Source: Heloderma charlesbogerti (taxonomy: Eukaryota; Chordata; Lepidosauria; Squamata; Helodermatidae). From it: a stretch of 64,000 bases of DNA. This document shows positions 53,478-64,000 of this stretch, one piece after another (position 1 is the first letter of the stretch; every line of letters starts with the position of its first letter). The position numbers were made by a program, and so were the translations under genes. The DNA is taken from the NCBI GenBank assembly GCA_026122225.1, contig JANEZZ010001513.1, forward strand, positions 806,001 to 870,000, given 5' to 3'. The notes beneath the pieces are model-generated. The model saw only the letters and a program-made list of their open reading frames with translations. It was not told where the DNA came from and searched no databases.

Positions 53478-53597
53478 AGCCATTTTGGGGATAGGGTTCA
53501 GCACCTTGGATAGCTCCTCTAGAGTTCTGGCTGGTTCTGACTGAAATCCAGAGAGGATTTACAGCCCCACCAAAATCGGAGCCACTAGCCTGTGCTG
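53478..53597. mobile_element. Single arm of the CAGTGGAGG hAT MITE
   Basis: TTTTGGGGATAGGGTTCAGC, TAGCTCCTCTAGAGTTCTGG and CCAAAATCGGAGCCAC match the right arm of 2376-2595 from its centre outward. The left arm is absent. Confidence 0.75.
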
Positions 53598-53982
53598 GTG
53601 TAAATGAACTGATGACAGCAATTCTCGTGGAAAGGGCCAGCATGAAAGCAACCTAACAGTAAATCCAAACAATGTGGCAAGAGCATGGAAATTACAGATT
53701 GAGTCAGCAAGAAAATTACTTAAACTCATTGTTTGGGTATTAAAATGTAAAATGTACACTATTTGGATCATGAGAAACATGTTGCTCATACAAATGGGCT
53801 TTCTCGTTTATATATTGTTTAATATGTTGCCATACTGCTCTTCAGGCAAAATTCTCAGAATAGCTAACAAGGAAACCCTGTCACCTCCACTTTTTCTCAG
53901 ATTGTCTTTTCCCAGGTACAGCAGTAATAAACTATAGCCCCATTTGGGAATTATCCTTGACATAATTGTTGTTGTTGTTGTT
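53598..53982. other. Unassigned DNA
   Basis: No recognised feature. Confidence 0.4.
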
Positions 53983-54650
53983 TCAAATATGCTTTATTGG
54001 ATTTTCAAAGTAATTCAAATAATACATATAAATACATATACGTATAACTTAACATTAACATATAACTGTAAGCATACACAAGAGTATCTAAGTACAAATG
54101 CAGTTTGCCCTATTCCGATCAAGTCAGAAATGGTAATTTTCCATTTCATGTAACAGAATAGTATGCATGTGAGAGAGTTAGAATAAAGTGCCTCTCCAAA
54201 ATGACTGTTGTATATTTGGTGGTCTGTTGGCGTATGGGTACTTGTTTACATGTGAAATAAAAGACCATACGGTCTCAAACTGGTCCTGTTTAATTGCACC
54301 TCTTATTAACCTATCTTGGTAAATCAGTTTCTCAGCAAGAGCCATTCACCAGATTTTTGTCAACCATCCATTGACAATATAAGCCCCAGCTGTCATCCAG
54401 CACTGCACCACTTCCACTTTAGCTGCTGTCAGCCACATTATGATTAGCTCTTTAAACATAATGTTTTCATGTGCATCACCAAGACTGGAGAGTACAGCTA
54501 CTAATGAATGAGGAGGTATTGTTTGGTGTACAATGGCAGAAATTATTCCGAACACTTGTTGCCAGTAAACTGCAACTTTAGGACACCGCCACCACATGTG
54601 AATAAATGACCCCTGTTCGTTGGCATCTCCTCCCAACACATAGGCAAAAT
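53983..54650 (-). mobile_element. L1 LINE 3' end, minus strand
   Basis: The minus strand carries the C-terminus of an L1 ORF2 (54639-54346), then an AT-rich 3' untranslated region ending with AATAAAGC and a (CAA)n tail near 53960-53983. L1 makes 5'-truncated copies by target-primed reverse transcription, which fits this short 3' piece. Confidence 0.8.
54346..54639 (-). pseudogene. L1 ORF2 C-terminal segment
   Basis: The 97-codon frame contains NEQGSFIHMWWRCPKVAVYW (about residues 7-26), the C-terminal cysteine-rich/HMWW block of L1 ORF2. The first cysteine pair is degenerate (the frame opens just after AYVLGGD). No reverse transcriptase motif is included. Confidence 0.83.
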
Positions 54651-54659
54651 AGTTTTATT

Positions 54660-54876
54660 TATATAGTGCATTGCTATTGATGGAGGTGGTGAGGAGGAAG
54701 AACAGTAGATGCCACTGCCTGCTTGTGCACTGGCTCTCCGCCTGTCAAGCAAGCAAATGGTAGCAATGATGGGAAAGAGGAGGAAGAGCAATAGCAGCTG
54801 GGGACAATGGTGGTGAGAAGGGAGACCACCGAAGGTGTCTTGCCCAAGGGCCCTCAAAAACCTGGAGCCAGCACTG
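54660..54876 (+). mobile_element. Truncated hAT-type miniature element
   Basis: GGAGGTGGTGAGGAGGAAG, GCAAGCAAATGGTAGCAATG and the right terminus CCTGGAGCCAGCACTG match 10124-10462. The left end is missing, as the element joins the L1 fragment directly. Confidence 0.8.
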
Positions 54877-55675
54877 CCCACTCCAATATTAAAGTACACT
54901 ACAGCGAATTTTGTTTTGAAAAAACAAGGTAAAACCTACAGTTGAAGAGGAAAGCTAAGGTTTCACTACAACTGTAGTGATAAATCAAAAGCCATGGAAA
55001 TTGCCATGGTGAGGACATCTGGTCCTAATGACTATGCCACAGAAACAGTAGACATAATCAGTGCATGCATTGTGCACAGTTGCAACTTATCCAGCCCCAA
55101 GAGTCTCCCTTTGCAAATATGAGGAACATATGCCGTCACTTGGGTCAGAAAGAATGGCATGTGATAGGCTGTTTGGTGGGGGCCTCTGTAAGACCATTAA
55201 GTCCAGAGTGTACGTTTAGTGCATGGAAGCCAAGTTAAAAGCAAGCACAACATGTGAGTATGTTTAATGCTTACATGGTGTGGAAGAAGTCCCCAAAATG
55301 CCATTTCCTTGCTTTTTGGCCCATGAGTGCATTTAGCACCTTAAAGCTTCTCTTCAACTGAGGAATATGCATGTACGGAACCTACGGCTTCTTTTAAGAT
55401 CTAAAGTTTAGTTGCTGAAGCATCAATCCTGTTACAGTTTGATTTCTTTAGCACTGGAAGGTCCTAGTTCATCAGGACAGAACAACACCAAGTACCAGCA
55501 GAGGCATTTGTTACTTCTCCATTAATTGTTTTTTTTAGGCTTGGGGGCATCTGGCTTACCATGACTAATGAGTCCACTGCTCAGGGACCAGTAAGAAAAA
55601 GCAGACTTCCTCTCATACATTGTTCCCACTACAATTCTTGTCCAAATGTGTTGTGGTGGTGCTGCAGTTAATGGA
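54877..55675. other. Unassigned DNA
   Basis: No recognised gene or repeat. Confidence 0.4.
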
Positions 55676-55683
55676 ACTACATC

Positions 55684-56257
55684 TAGGGATGTCAGAGGAT
55701 TCCGCCACGGATCTCAGCGAGGCCAAATGCCAGTGTATTCGGCCCCCCGAAACCCGTGGCAGAATGAAAATGAAGTCAAAAAATGAAGTCCCCCGCCCCA
55801 CCACCCCGTGAAAGGTGCGCAAAATGGAGCACTTATGTGGTGCCTATTGCGCTGCTTTGCGAATGGCGGCCGCATCTGCAGCCGCCATTTGCTTCCCCAT
55901 TTTTGCTGTGATAGGCTATGTAAATATTTACGTAGCCTATTACGGCAAAAAAAGGGAACGCAAATGGCGGCCACTGTAGCCGCTGCCATTTGCGCCCATT
56001 TTTTTGCCGTGAGAGTCTACGTAAATATTTACATAGCCTATCACGGCAAAAAAACGGGAACGTAAATCGCGGCTGCCGTAGCTACCACCATTTGTGTCCG
56101 CAGGCTCCGTACGCCTGCGAATGCACCCGGCCAGCGGCTCCGTGGAGTTACTGCAGAGCAGAGCCGGCCGGGTTAGGAAAGCCCGGAGAGCCCGGGTTAG
56201 CAGAGCCCCAACGCAAATCACCCCTTTGAAAAGGTAAGTGACTTTCACACATCCCTA
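55684..56257. mobile_element. GC-rich palindromic hAT miniature element (574 bp)
   Basis: Ends are TAGGGATGTCAGAGGATTCC and CACACATCCCTA. Flanks actacatc and actacaca match at 6 of 8. Hairpins on GTGATAGGCTATGTAAAT (55905-55946) and GTGAGAGTCTACGTAAAT (56005-56046) alternate with AATGGCGGCCGC and CAAATGGCGGCCACTG palindromes. AAAGGTAAGTGACTTTC lies at the right end. The subterminal sequence closely matches 12758-13673. Confidence 0.9.
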
Positions 56258-56265
56258 ACTACACA

Positions 56266-56854
56266 CCAGAGTTTCCAGGAAGGAGTTCCCAAGAATTCAG
56301 ATGCATAATTCCATCCCCGTAATACACTTGAACAGAAATAAGATGAGGGTCATTCAGCCTTCTAAATATTCCCACAGAAGTTACTAACTTACTAGCCTGC
56401 AAAAAATAAAAATAAAATAAAAATGGTTAGGGTCATTATTATGGGAAGAATTACTGATTAGGAAAAAAAGTGTTGGGTATGGGGTTGCTTCATGCTATCG
56501 AACAAGATCGTCATTGCTACTTTCCATAGTGTGAGATGTGTTGGTTGCTAGGCATGCAACTAGGTCTGAGATTAAAGTGGGAATGGAATAGTAGCTGTCG
56601 CTATCACAAAGGCACTGATGCCTCCCCAAAGCAAAGGGCCTATGCAGTTCCAAAGAGAAAGGTGCATTAGGCATTCTTTCTTAGGTGGAAGTTGCCATTT
56701 CCTGAACACAGTCTTTTAAATTCCTTACCCTTTCAGCTTTTACAAGGGGCTTCTCCCACCACCAGGCTGGCAAAGCAGGAGAAGAAGGTGGATAGACAGA
56801 CACTGAGAGATAGGACATTATTATAGAAGACAATACAGTACCACCTTATATAGA
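56266..56854. other. Unassigned DNA
   Basis: No recognised feature. Confidence 0.4.
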
Positions 56855-56939
56855 ACACAATCCTATACATGTCACAGAAGTAAATCCCCCATTGAGTTCA
56901 TTGGGGCTTGCTCACAGGAAAATGGGCATAGGATTGCAA
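56855..56939. mobile_element. Small palindromic repeat
   Basis: ACACAATCCTATACATG and GGGCATAGGATTGC form the arms, with AAGTAAATCCCCCATTGAG opposite ATTGGGGCTTGCT. It is a common squamate-type miniature repeat. Confidence 0.7.
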
Positions 56940-57330
56940 CCTTAATCGCTGTAATAATGAGCCATCATGGGGGGAATGAATTGGCACACAGAAATTTAAT
57001 TTTGAAGAGCTAAAATACTTTAAAAAAAAGGTCTAGATTAGGTTGTGTGTATGTGGACAGGGTGAGGTGGCTGGGGAGAATCAGTACGGTTTTTTGAGTT
57101 TGTTACCAGGCAGCTATTATCTTAAAAAGAAAAAAAGATAGACAGACAGAGGATGGCTTCAATTTTTATGAGGTTTTGTTTGTTTGTTTGTTTGTTTGTT
57201 TTGCTTACACAGTACAAGAATTTGTACATCACATAATGAAATGATCTAATCATAGACTCATGGTTTTCAGAATTACGAGAGGAAACAGAAACATGTTTAA
57301 TCTTGGACCTGGGAGCTTTCTGTTGGATGA
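56940..57330. repeat. Spacer with (TTTG)n
   Basis: A (TTTG)n tract lies at about 57176-57201. The rest is unrecognised. Confidence 0.6.
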
Positions 57331-57333
57331 ATC

Positions 57334-57385
<52 letters not shown>

Positions 57386-57408
57386 CCTACCTACCTACCT
57401 ACCTACCT
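57331..57408 (+). repeat. (CTAT)n(CTAC)n compound microsatellite
   Basis: (CTAT)n to about 57384 passes into (CTAC)n to about 57408. Confidence 0.97.
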
Positions 57409-59254
57409 ATCATCTGATGAATAACTGCACTGAAAAAATAATATTGAAATAAGACAGTGTCTGGAACAAAATGCTTGCTAATAGTATTTTAAAGAGGTTA
57501 CAAGATAGAAAGCAAAGACATGTATAGGTTAGAGAGAGAAATTTGAGCTAGGATCCTGTAAAAATTAAACAGCTATGTAACATCTGAAGAGGAATGAGTA
57601 GTAAAAGGCACTTCAGCGGTTTCCTGAAGCTTAATATTACCCAGAATGTTATCCAGAGTCCATTCACATTGGAATAAGGTGACTAATAGCAACAAGGGAA
57701 ATGGTAGGATAAAGTACATAAGACAGAAAATTGATCAGACTTGTCTCTGAGAAAGCTATTGTAAAATTCAATGATACATTCAGTCCAAATTTTAATTAAT
57801 TCATTCTTCTCTCAGGCAGTTGGTAAGATGTTTTTGAGGGTCAAACATCCATTTTGAAAATCACCTAAAATGTTCTTTTGGTACCTTTCTGCGAGGCGCA
57901 GATGGATGGTGTTACAATCTTGGTGTGTCTTATCCCTCTATTCTGAGCACCTAAAAAGAGCATACCAAGCAGTTTGGGATGTCCTTGTACAGGGGCGCCA
58001 CCCTGCGCCCCTGCTGCAATCGCCGGTCTCAGATTGAGATAGCAGTGGGGATGAGGGGCAGTTGGACTAACTCACATGGGGAAGGGTGCCCATTCCCCCT
58101 GGGACAGGTAAGTCAGGCCCAGGCCGCCTGGCATCCCCACTGCTTTCTCCAAATTGGGATCAGAGATAGCAGTGGGGATGCCCTCAGAGACTTGGAGCCT
58201 AAGCCCCACCCCATGGAGGCTGTGCAGGCCCCAGGTTCTATAGCATACAATTGCAGAATATTTGAATTTAACAATCACTTGCTTCTTCCCCACCCAAATG
58301 ACTCCAGGTATCACCCAGTATGGGGAAGAGCTCCTGTACCTGTGCGTATGTGTGTAAAGGAGACCAAAATAGTAAAAGGAAAGAGGGAAGCTTCTTTATT
58401 AGGCTTTTCCTCATGTTTACTCATCAAGTGGGCAGCAAAAATAATTGGATCAAAATAGAAGCTACATTTATATTTTGACTTGTATTGCGATTTAAATTGA
58501 CTTACATTTTTATTTAAATTGACTTCAAACATATTTGACCTCAGTGGTGACTTCAAATGTTAGTAGATCTCTGTAACAAGTCGAAATCGACACATCCAAG
58601 TCTGAGAGGGGTGTTTTACTGCATAGTCTGTGGCAGGCTGGATTGTGGCCCACAGACTGCATGGGAAATACTGCAATAATTATTGAGTGACAAGAGTATA
58701 GTAATGAATTTGGACCATCATGGTTCAAAGTTCTTACTGTGCAAAATTCAAATATGCATTTTCAATTATGTTGTTAATGAGAGTCTTCATGATAACAACA
58801 TCTGAACCTGCAATTAATCTTCAAATTAAGGCAGAAGTATTGCTTCCATATATCAACATTTTGTAGGACAGCAGGCATCAGGTATAATTAAAAAAGGGAC
58901 AGTCTTTTAAAATTAGGAACAGGTGGCAACTTTAATTATTGATGAACTCTCTCTTGAAAGATGATGATTTCCATAATAAATGCTTCAGAAACAGCATCTT
59001 GCACAACTAGCGGTTTCTCAAGTGTAGCTACCTTTTGTCAGATGATCTGGTCTCAGTTTGGATAGTGGAAGATGTAAGTGTCAGGTCAACAGATCAAAAT
59101 ACTTTATGAACTGTGAATGGGAGAGTTTTGAATCAATGCATAGATCAAGGCATTTTCGCTACGTGTCAACTCTTGGCAGATACGTAGGCAGCTCTTTGGG
59201 AAATCCTTCCAACTTTTCACCATTATTTCAGAAGTAAAATAAGAAAGGAAGAGC
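57409..59254. other. Mostly unassigned DNA
   Basis: 57980-58260 is GC-richer, with CAGGGGCGCCACCCTGC and two copies of GATAGCAGTGGGGATG at 58038 and 58165, perhaps a decayed transposon. The rest is unrecognised. Confidence 0.4.
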
Positions 59255-59606
59255 AGTTCCTTTCATCTAAATCAGAGGAGTCCTCAACTTTTACTGCAAT
59301 CAATTGGTGGGAGATTCAGGACAGAGGAAAAGAAATACTCTTTACACAGCATGTAGTTAAACTATGGAATTCGCTACCACAAGATGTAGTGATGGCCACC
59401 AATTTGGATGGCTTTAAACTGGGGTCAGACAAATTCTGAGAAGAGAAGGCTATCAATGGCTACTTGTCCTGATGGCTATGCGCTACCTCCAGTACCAGAG
59501 GCAGGATGCCTATGTACACCAGTTGATCCAGCATGGCTCTTCAACTGGTGGACCAGTTGATCCACCAGTCTGATCCAGCATGGCTGTTCTTACATTATGT
59601 TCTTAG
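59255..59606 (+). mobile_element. CR1-type LINE 3' end, plus strand
   Basis: A degraded frame reads LWNSLPQDVVMATNLDGFKL, then EEKAINGYLS, the last block of a CR1-group open frame. The 3' untranslated region follows, with CCAGTACCAGAGGCAGGATG and GATCCAGCATGGCTGTTCTT, and a TTCTTACATTATGTTCTTA tail. 59530-59583 includes a local tandem duplication of the CAGTTGATCCA stretch. It is the counterpart of 4563-4795. Confidence 0.8.
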
Positions 59607-60029
59607 AAAAACGATTTAACAACCCCCTCCCCAATAATGGTACTTTCCTCCCTGTGAGAAGTTGCAGTGGGAACAGTCTGCATTCAACAGGAATCGCTGT
59701 GCCACTTCTCTTTGCTACATGGCAACAGCATCTGAATGCAGAAGCTTGGACTACGATACATGTTGGGAAGCTTGGTAGCTCTTGCTGAGAGCAAAAAAAG
59801 TGATCATTTACAAAAATTTACAAAATGATGATTCATTCAAGTTCATGCAAGTGTAAATTATTTTGCCCATCACCTGCTGTTGATGTTGAACATTAAACAA
59901 CAAAGCAAATGAAGTGGAAACTTGCACCCAGGTCAGGCCAGTTTGAAATTTGGAGCATTATGCTACAGTAGCTTATGCCTCCTACATCAACCAACAGTAA
60001 CTAATTTGGAAGTCCCACCCTCTTCTTTA
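59607..60029. other. Unassigned DNA
   Basis: No recognised feature before the BovB 3' end. Confidence 0.4.
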
Positions 60030-60526
60030 AGAATAATTGTTGTGTATTCAGTCAGTCTCTTCCAACTCTTTGTGACTTCATGGAACAGCCCACGCCAGAG
60101 CTTCCTATCGGCCGTCGCCACCCCCAGCACCCACAAGGTCGAGTCTGTCACCTCCAGAATATCATCCATCCATCTTGCCCTTGGTCGGCCCCTCTTCCTT
60201 TTGCCTTCCACTTTCCCTACCATCAGCATCTTCTCCAGGGAATCCTGTCTTCTCATTATGTGGCCAAAGTACTTCAGTTTTGCCTTTAATATCATTCCCT
60301 CAAGTGAGCAGTCTGGCTTGATTTCCTGGAGGATGGACTGGTTTGATCTTCTTGCAGTCCAAGGCACTCTCAGAATTTTCCTCCAACACCACAGTTCAAA
60401 AGCATCTATCTTCCTTCGCTTGGCCTTCCTTATGGTCCAGTTCTTGCAGCCATAGGTTACTATGGAGAATACCATTGCTTTAACTATGCGGACCTTTGTT
60501 GTCAGTGTGATGTCTCTGCTCTTCAC
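59987..60526 (-). pseudogene. BovB RT C-terminal segment
   Basis: 179 codons from MKSRDITLTTKVRIVKAM through FELWCWRKILRVPWTARRSN (about residues 28-47) and GRPRARWMDDILEVTDST, then the BovB C-terminus LWRGLFHEVTKSWKRLTEY. This tail is missing in the first copy. No catalytic motif lies in this part. Confidence 0.9.
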
Positions 60527-61447
60527 TATTTTATCAAGATTTTTGTCATTGCTGTCCTCCCAAGAAGTAAACGTCTTCTGATTTCCTCGCTGCAGTCGGC
60601 GTCTGCAGTAATCTTTGCGCCTAGAAAGACAAAGTCTGTCACTGCCTCCACGTTTTCTCCCTCTATTTGCCAGTTATCAGTCAAGCTGGATGCCATAATA
60701 TTGTTTTTTTTTTAGGTTTAACTGCAACCCAGCTTTTGCACTTTCTTCTTTCACCTTCGTCATGAGGTTCCTCAGCTCCTCCTCGCTTTCAGCCATCTGC
60801 ATATCTGAGACTGTTAATGTTTCTTCCAGCGATTTTAACTCCAGCCTTGGATTCATCAAGCCCAGCACATCGCATGATGTGTTCTGTGTACAAGTTGAAT
60901 AGGTAGGGTGAGAGTATACAACCCTGCCGTACTCCTTTCCCAATCTTAAACCAGTCTGCTGTTCCATGGTCTGTTCTTACCGTTGCTACTTGGTCGTTAT
61001 ACAGATTCCTCAGGAGGCAGACAAGATGACTTGGTATCCCCATACCACCAAGAACTTGCCACAGTTTGTTATGATCCACACAGTCAAAGGCTTTAGAATA
61101 GTCAATAAAACAGAAATAGATGTTTTCCTGAAACTCCCTGGCTTTCTCCCTTATCCAGCAGATATTGGCAATTTGGTCTCTAGTTCCTCTGCCTTTTCTA
61201 AACCCAGCTTGTACATCTGGCAATTCTCATTCCATGAATTGCTGGAGTCTACCTTGCAAGATCTTGAGCATTACCTTACTGGCATGTGAAATAAGTGCCA
61301 CTGTTCGATAGTGTGAACATTCTTTGGTGCTTCCCTTTTTTGGTATGGGGATATAGGATGATTTTTTCCAATCTGTTGGCTATTCTTGTGTTTCCAAATT
61401 TGCTGGCATATGGCATGCATCACCTTGACAGCATCATCTTGCAAGAG
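60030..61447 (-). mobile_element. 5'-truncated BovB (RTE clade) LINE
   Basis: The 3' end is intact: on the minus strand WRGLFHEVTKSWKRLTEYTT is followed by the short AATAATTATTCTTAAAG end. Similarity with the first BovB stops abruptly at about 61447, which is the 5' truncation point within the start of the RT region. It is by eye very close to 5265-6600 in its shared part, so the two insertions come from closely related sources. It is non-functional. Confidence 0.92.
60789..61223 (-). pseudogene. BovB RT palm segment, active site deleted
   Basis: 144 codons with FRKGRGTRDQIANICWI, CFIDYSKAFDCVDHNKLW (first catalytic aspartate intact) and GVRQGCILSPYLFNLY. The frame ends RYADG: compared with the first copy 14 nt are missing at the YADD codons (5921-5934 in the first copy; junction near 60796 here), removing the last catalytic aspartate and shifting the frame. 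Confidence 0.9.
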
Positions 61448-61988
61448 TTCTATTCATGTAGCAGGATAAAGTGGGAATGATGTATTAGAGGTGTGATGTG
61501 GTAGAATAAACTGTGTCACTTCAAACTGCAGATCAGAAGTAATTTTTGAGGGCACACCTACATAAAACATATGGACAACCTTCCTGAACACAGAAAACTA
61601 GCATTAATGGAAAAGGTCAGGCTATAACATTTCTCTTTTTTCATTTTTATTTTCAGAGATTTAAAATAAATAAATCAAAATTACAATTAAGCATATCATC
61701 AACTAACATGAAATACATGCACATATTACATACATAAATTTAGTATTATGTTCAAATATCAGTAGGAGAGCTATATAATTAATATATACTTACCACTCTT
61801 TTATTTAGATGGCATTTAATACATCAATATTGCCAACCAATACCTGATCCCTTGTCTTCCCTTCAGTTTTACCCATCTTAATTTTTGATAAATAATTGCT
61901 TTTATTCCTAATAAAATATAATAAGTATTTCTTTGTTTATTTAATAAATTTATATGCCGCTGAACATATTTAACATTTTATCTAAAAG
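61448..61988. other. AT-rich spacer, possible L1 3' untranslated sequence
   Basis: 61640-61960 is very AT-rich, with CAGAGATTTAAAATAAATAA; it could be a reversed LINE 3' end, but no coding supports it. Confidence 0.35.
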
Positions 61989-62195
61989 TGCAATCCTATG
62001 CATGTTTAGGGCGCCATCCTATGTATGTTTAGACAGAAAAAAGTCCTACAATCCTATGCATGTTTAGGGCGCCATCCTATGTATGTTTAGACAGAAAAAG
62101 TCCTACAATTCCCAGCATGCCCCAGCCAGCATGGATGGCTGAGGCATGCTGGGAGTTGTAGGGCTTTTTTCTATCTAAACATGCATAGGATTGCA
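61989..62195. mobile_element. Palindromic MITE (GCAATCCTATGCATG family) with internal duplication
   Basis: Ends are TGCAATCCTATGCATG and CATGCATAGGATTGCA. TTTAGACAGAAAAAGTCCTA pairs with TAGGGCTTTTTTCTATCTAA, and CCCAGCATGCCCCAGCC pairs with GGCTGAGGCATGCTGGG. The left arm carries a 58-bp tandem duplication (AATCCTATGCATGTTTAGGG at 61992 and again at 62050). Related pieces lie at 18981, 22689 and 46520. Confidence 0.88.
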
Positions 62196-64000
62196 TGCTA
62201 AGTAACTGAATATATAGTGGTAGATTTAGTCATAAAAATTCATATATTGACATAAAACATAAGCAGTCATAAATAACTAATAAATAAATGATCATAACTA
62301 ATCATAAATTAGCTTAGTAATAGAAGTAAGCATATGTAGCCCTATTTAAATAGCCATTAATAATAATAAATGGTGAAACATGATCATCTCTTCTTTTTAC
62401 ATTGGTGAACATTCAAAAATGGCACCCTCCTGCATTTTGAAGTGGAATTGTCCATTCAATCAAAAAAGGATTCTCTCACCTCATTATCCTGCATGTAGAT
62501 CAGGCTATAAAGTTGTTATTTTGCATTTCTTGGCTTTCTATTGTGCAGTTTTACCATCCAGGAAAAGTCTCTTGTTTCAGTACTCAATTCAGGTCAGAGA
62601 TTATTTGGTATTGCTGCCTCCTGTTAAAAAGACAGCACAGAAAAAATGAAAGGCAGAACAGAATGAGCATTTGCCAGTCCCACATATACACAAAAGGCTA
62701 AAAAAAAGTCCACACTTTTCTTTAGTGAAGGAAAGAAAACAGCTTTACTCACAAGTATTCTTGTACATACAAATGCAAGCACAGCATAGGGTTTCAAGAG
62801 AGTTTGTTCAGTCCATTTTGTGTTCCTTTGCACAGGTAGGAGAGAGGAAACATGTCAATGGTAGAAAGTCGGAGGGGGGGAGGGGAGGAGCAGGAAACTG
62901 TAAGCTATAGAGATCCCAAGTATAGCTATGCCCCAAATTCCCATGCATTAACTAGTTAACTGCAACACTGCCCCCTTCCTGTAACTTGCAGACAAGGTTG
63001 CAATATTCCCAACAGAGATGCATGGAAATCCTCCACCCCATGTTACTCTGGCTCCACCAATCTTCTAGTTTCATTTGGAAATGTCTAAAATTAATTTTTT
63101 GGAGCAAGTTTGTTGCACTTTTTAGTTCATGCCTTTTTCTCTCTCTTGCAGGTTACTGATATGCTTCAGCACATATGCACATTGATTTACATCACAAAGC
63201 ATAAAAGAATCATGATGTGATCACTTGATCACAGTGGGATTTCTGTTTCATTCTGTGAATTAATCAATGAGCACATCTACTGAAGCACATCAGAAACCTT
63301 CAAACAATACCACCCATACCAATCCTACTAATTCTCTGATCATCAGAGAGATTGGGGTCATCACAGAAAGGGGTTTGCCAGTACTGTGCGTAATGGATTA
63401 GCTTGCTTGACAGTTGAGAAATTCACCATCCTCTTTAACTCTTCTTGCCATCCAGTTGGCCTACATATATTAAATGATGCTTGCTTTTAACCAGGTTCTT
63501 CCTTATTTTCCTTACATTCCCTAGTCCACCTCTGAACAGAAATCTTGATCATCAGTAAGTTGATGGGTTTAAACTTACTTGTGTTGGAAGCAAGGGCAAA
63601 ACATACAAGTGAGAAGAGAGAGAATAATACAGTGGCCTGGTCTTTGCTTGAGATAGTTCAAGCCTAGCTGTAAGTATGTAGATATTGATGTGTGAAAGCT
63701 TGAAAATGGGAGACAAGGGAGTTTATTAGGTCTTGGCAGGGTGAGCAAAACTGCTGGAGTGTGGTTGGTGTGGGCTAATTTAACTTAATTTACATCAGAT
63801 TGTCCTGAATTTCCAGGCTTTTATCATAGACCAGAGTTGAAATGCTGCATCTGTTCAGCACTTAGATGGTTTCTCAAATGTTATCAGAATGAATCTGTGA
63901 AAAATTTGGAATTTAATATGAATTTTGGTTAGGTAAACAAACAAAAAATGCCTGATAGCATACAGGTGAAATATATGAAAAAAAAACCCAATGACTTCCT
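62196..64000. other. Unassigned AT-rich intergenic DNA
   Basis: No gene, exon or repeat family is recognised. Open frames up to 89 codons have no family resemblance. Confidence 0.4.

Noticed and set aside
57979..58458. 159-codon plus-strand open frame as a gene
   Set aside because: It crosses internally repeated GC-rich DNA with no recognisable domain; chance reading frame is more likely.
62196..64000. Exons of a flanking host gene
   Set aside because: No open frame with splice sites and recognisable protein; a homology search or RNA-seq would be needed to see one.

Overview
The window looks like intergenic DNA from a reptile, most likely a squamate (lizard or snake). It combines BovB (RTE), CR1, L2-like and L1 LINE relics, tRNA-derived SINEs, a 5S rRNA-derived SINE with a CR1-like tail, Tc1/mariner relics, many hAT-type non-autonomous DNA transposons, and GT, GATA, CTAT and GAAA microsatellites. 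This mix, above all BovB with CR1, L2 and many hAT miniatures, is what is known of squamates; the species cannot be named. I find no host exon, no functional RNA gene and no intact autonomous transposon. Every coding stretch I recognise belongs to a decaying mobile element.

Layout. 0.6-5.2 kb: hAT-type miniatures, a 5S-derived SINE, a solo LTR (3771-4514) and a CR1-type 3' end. 5.2-8.4 kb: a near full-length BovB on the minus strand. 8.6-9.1 kb: a GC-rich hAT miniature. 10.1-14.4 kb: a hAT miniature, hairpin elements and an L2-like LINE split by a 916-bp hAT miniature. 14.7-18.6 kb: a CR1 LINE split by a second such element. 20.6-21.6 kb: a candidate element with three internal tandem units. 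24-31 kb: SINE, L2 and hAT pieces in otherwise unrecognised DNA. 31.2-35.2 kb: a local duplication, Tc1 relics, another palindromic hAT miniature and a second CR1 on the minus strand. 36-46 kb: SINEs, inverted-repeat elements, two AT-rich hAT miniatures and L2 and CR1 tails. 50.4-56.3 kb: hairpin elements, two GC-rich palindromic hAT miniatures and an L1 3' end. 60-61.4 kb: a 5'-truncated second BovB. The rest is microsatellites and DNA with no recognised content.

The most interesting signal is a set of about ten insertions sharing the terminus YAGGGATG. Five have perfect 8-bp target duplications, which assigns them to the hAT superfamily. One subgroup (8601-9120, 12758-13673, 16242-17155, 32266-32773, about 51940-52897, 55684-56257) is GC-rich and built from nested palindromes: hairpins on GTGATAGGCTACGTAAA and hairpins on CAAATGGCGGCGCC, arranged in the largest copies as one large inverted repeat. 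These copies also carry splice-donor consensus sites facing outward near their ends, YY1-like motifs, dense CpG and a subterminal minisatellite. The genes in the window do not work together as a system; the elements record successive waves of transposition, with nested insertions giving their relative ages.
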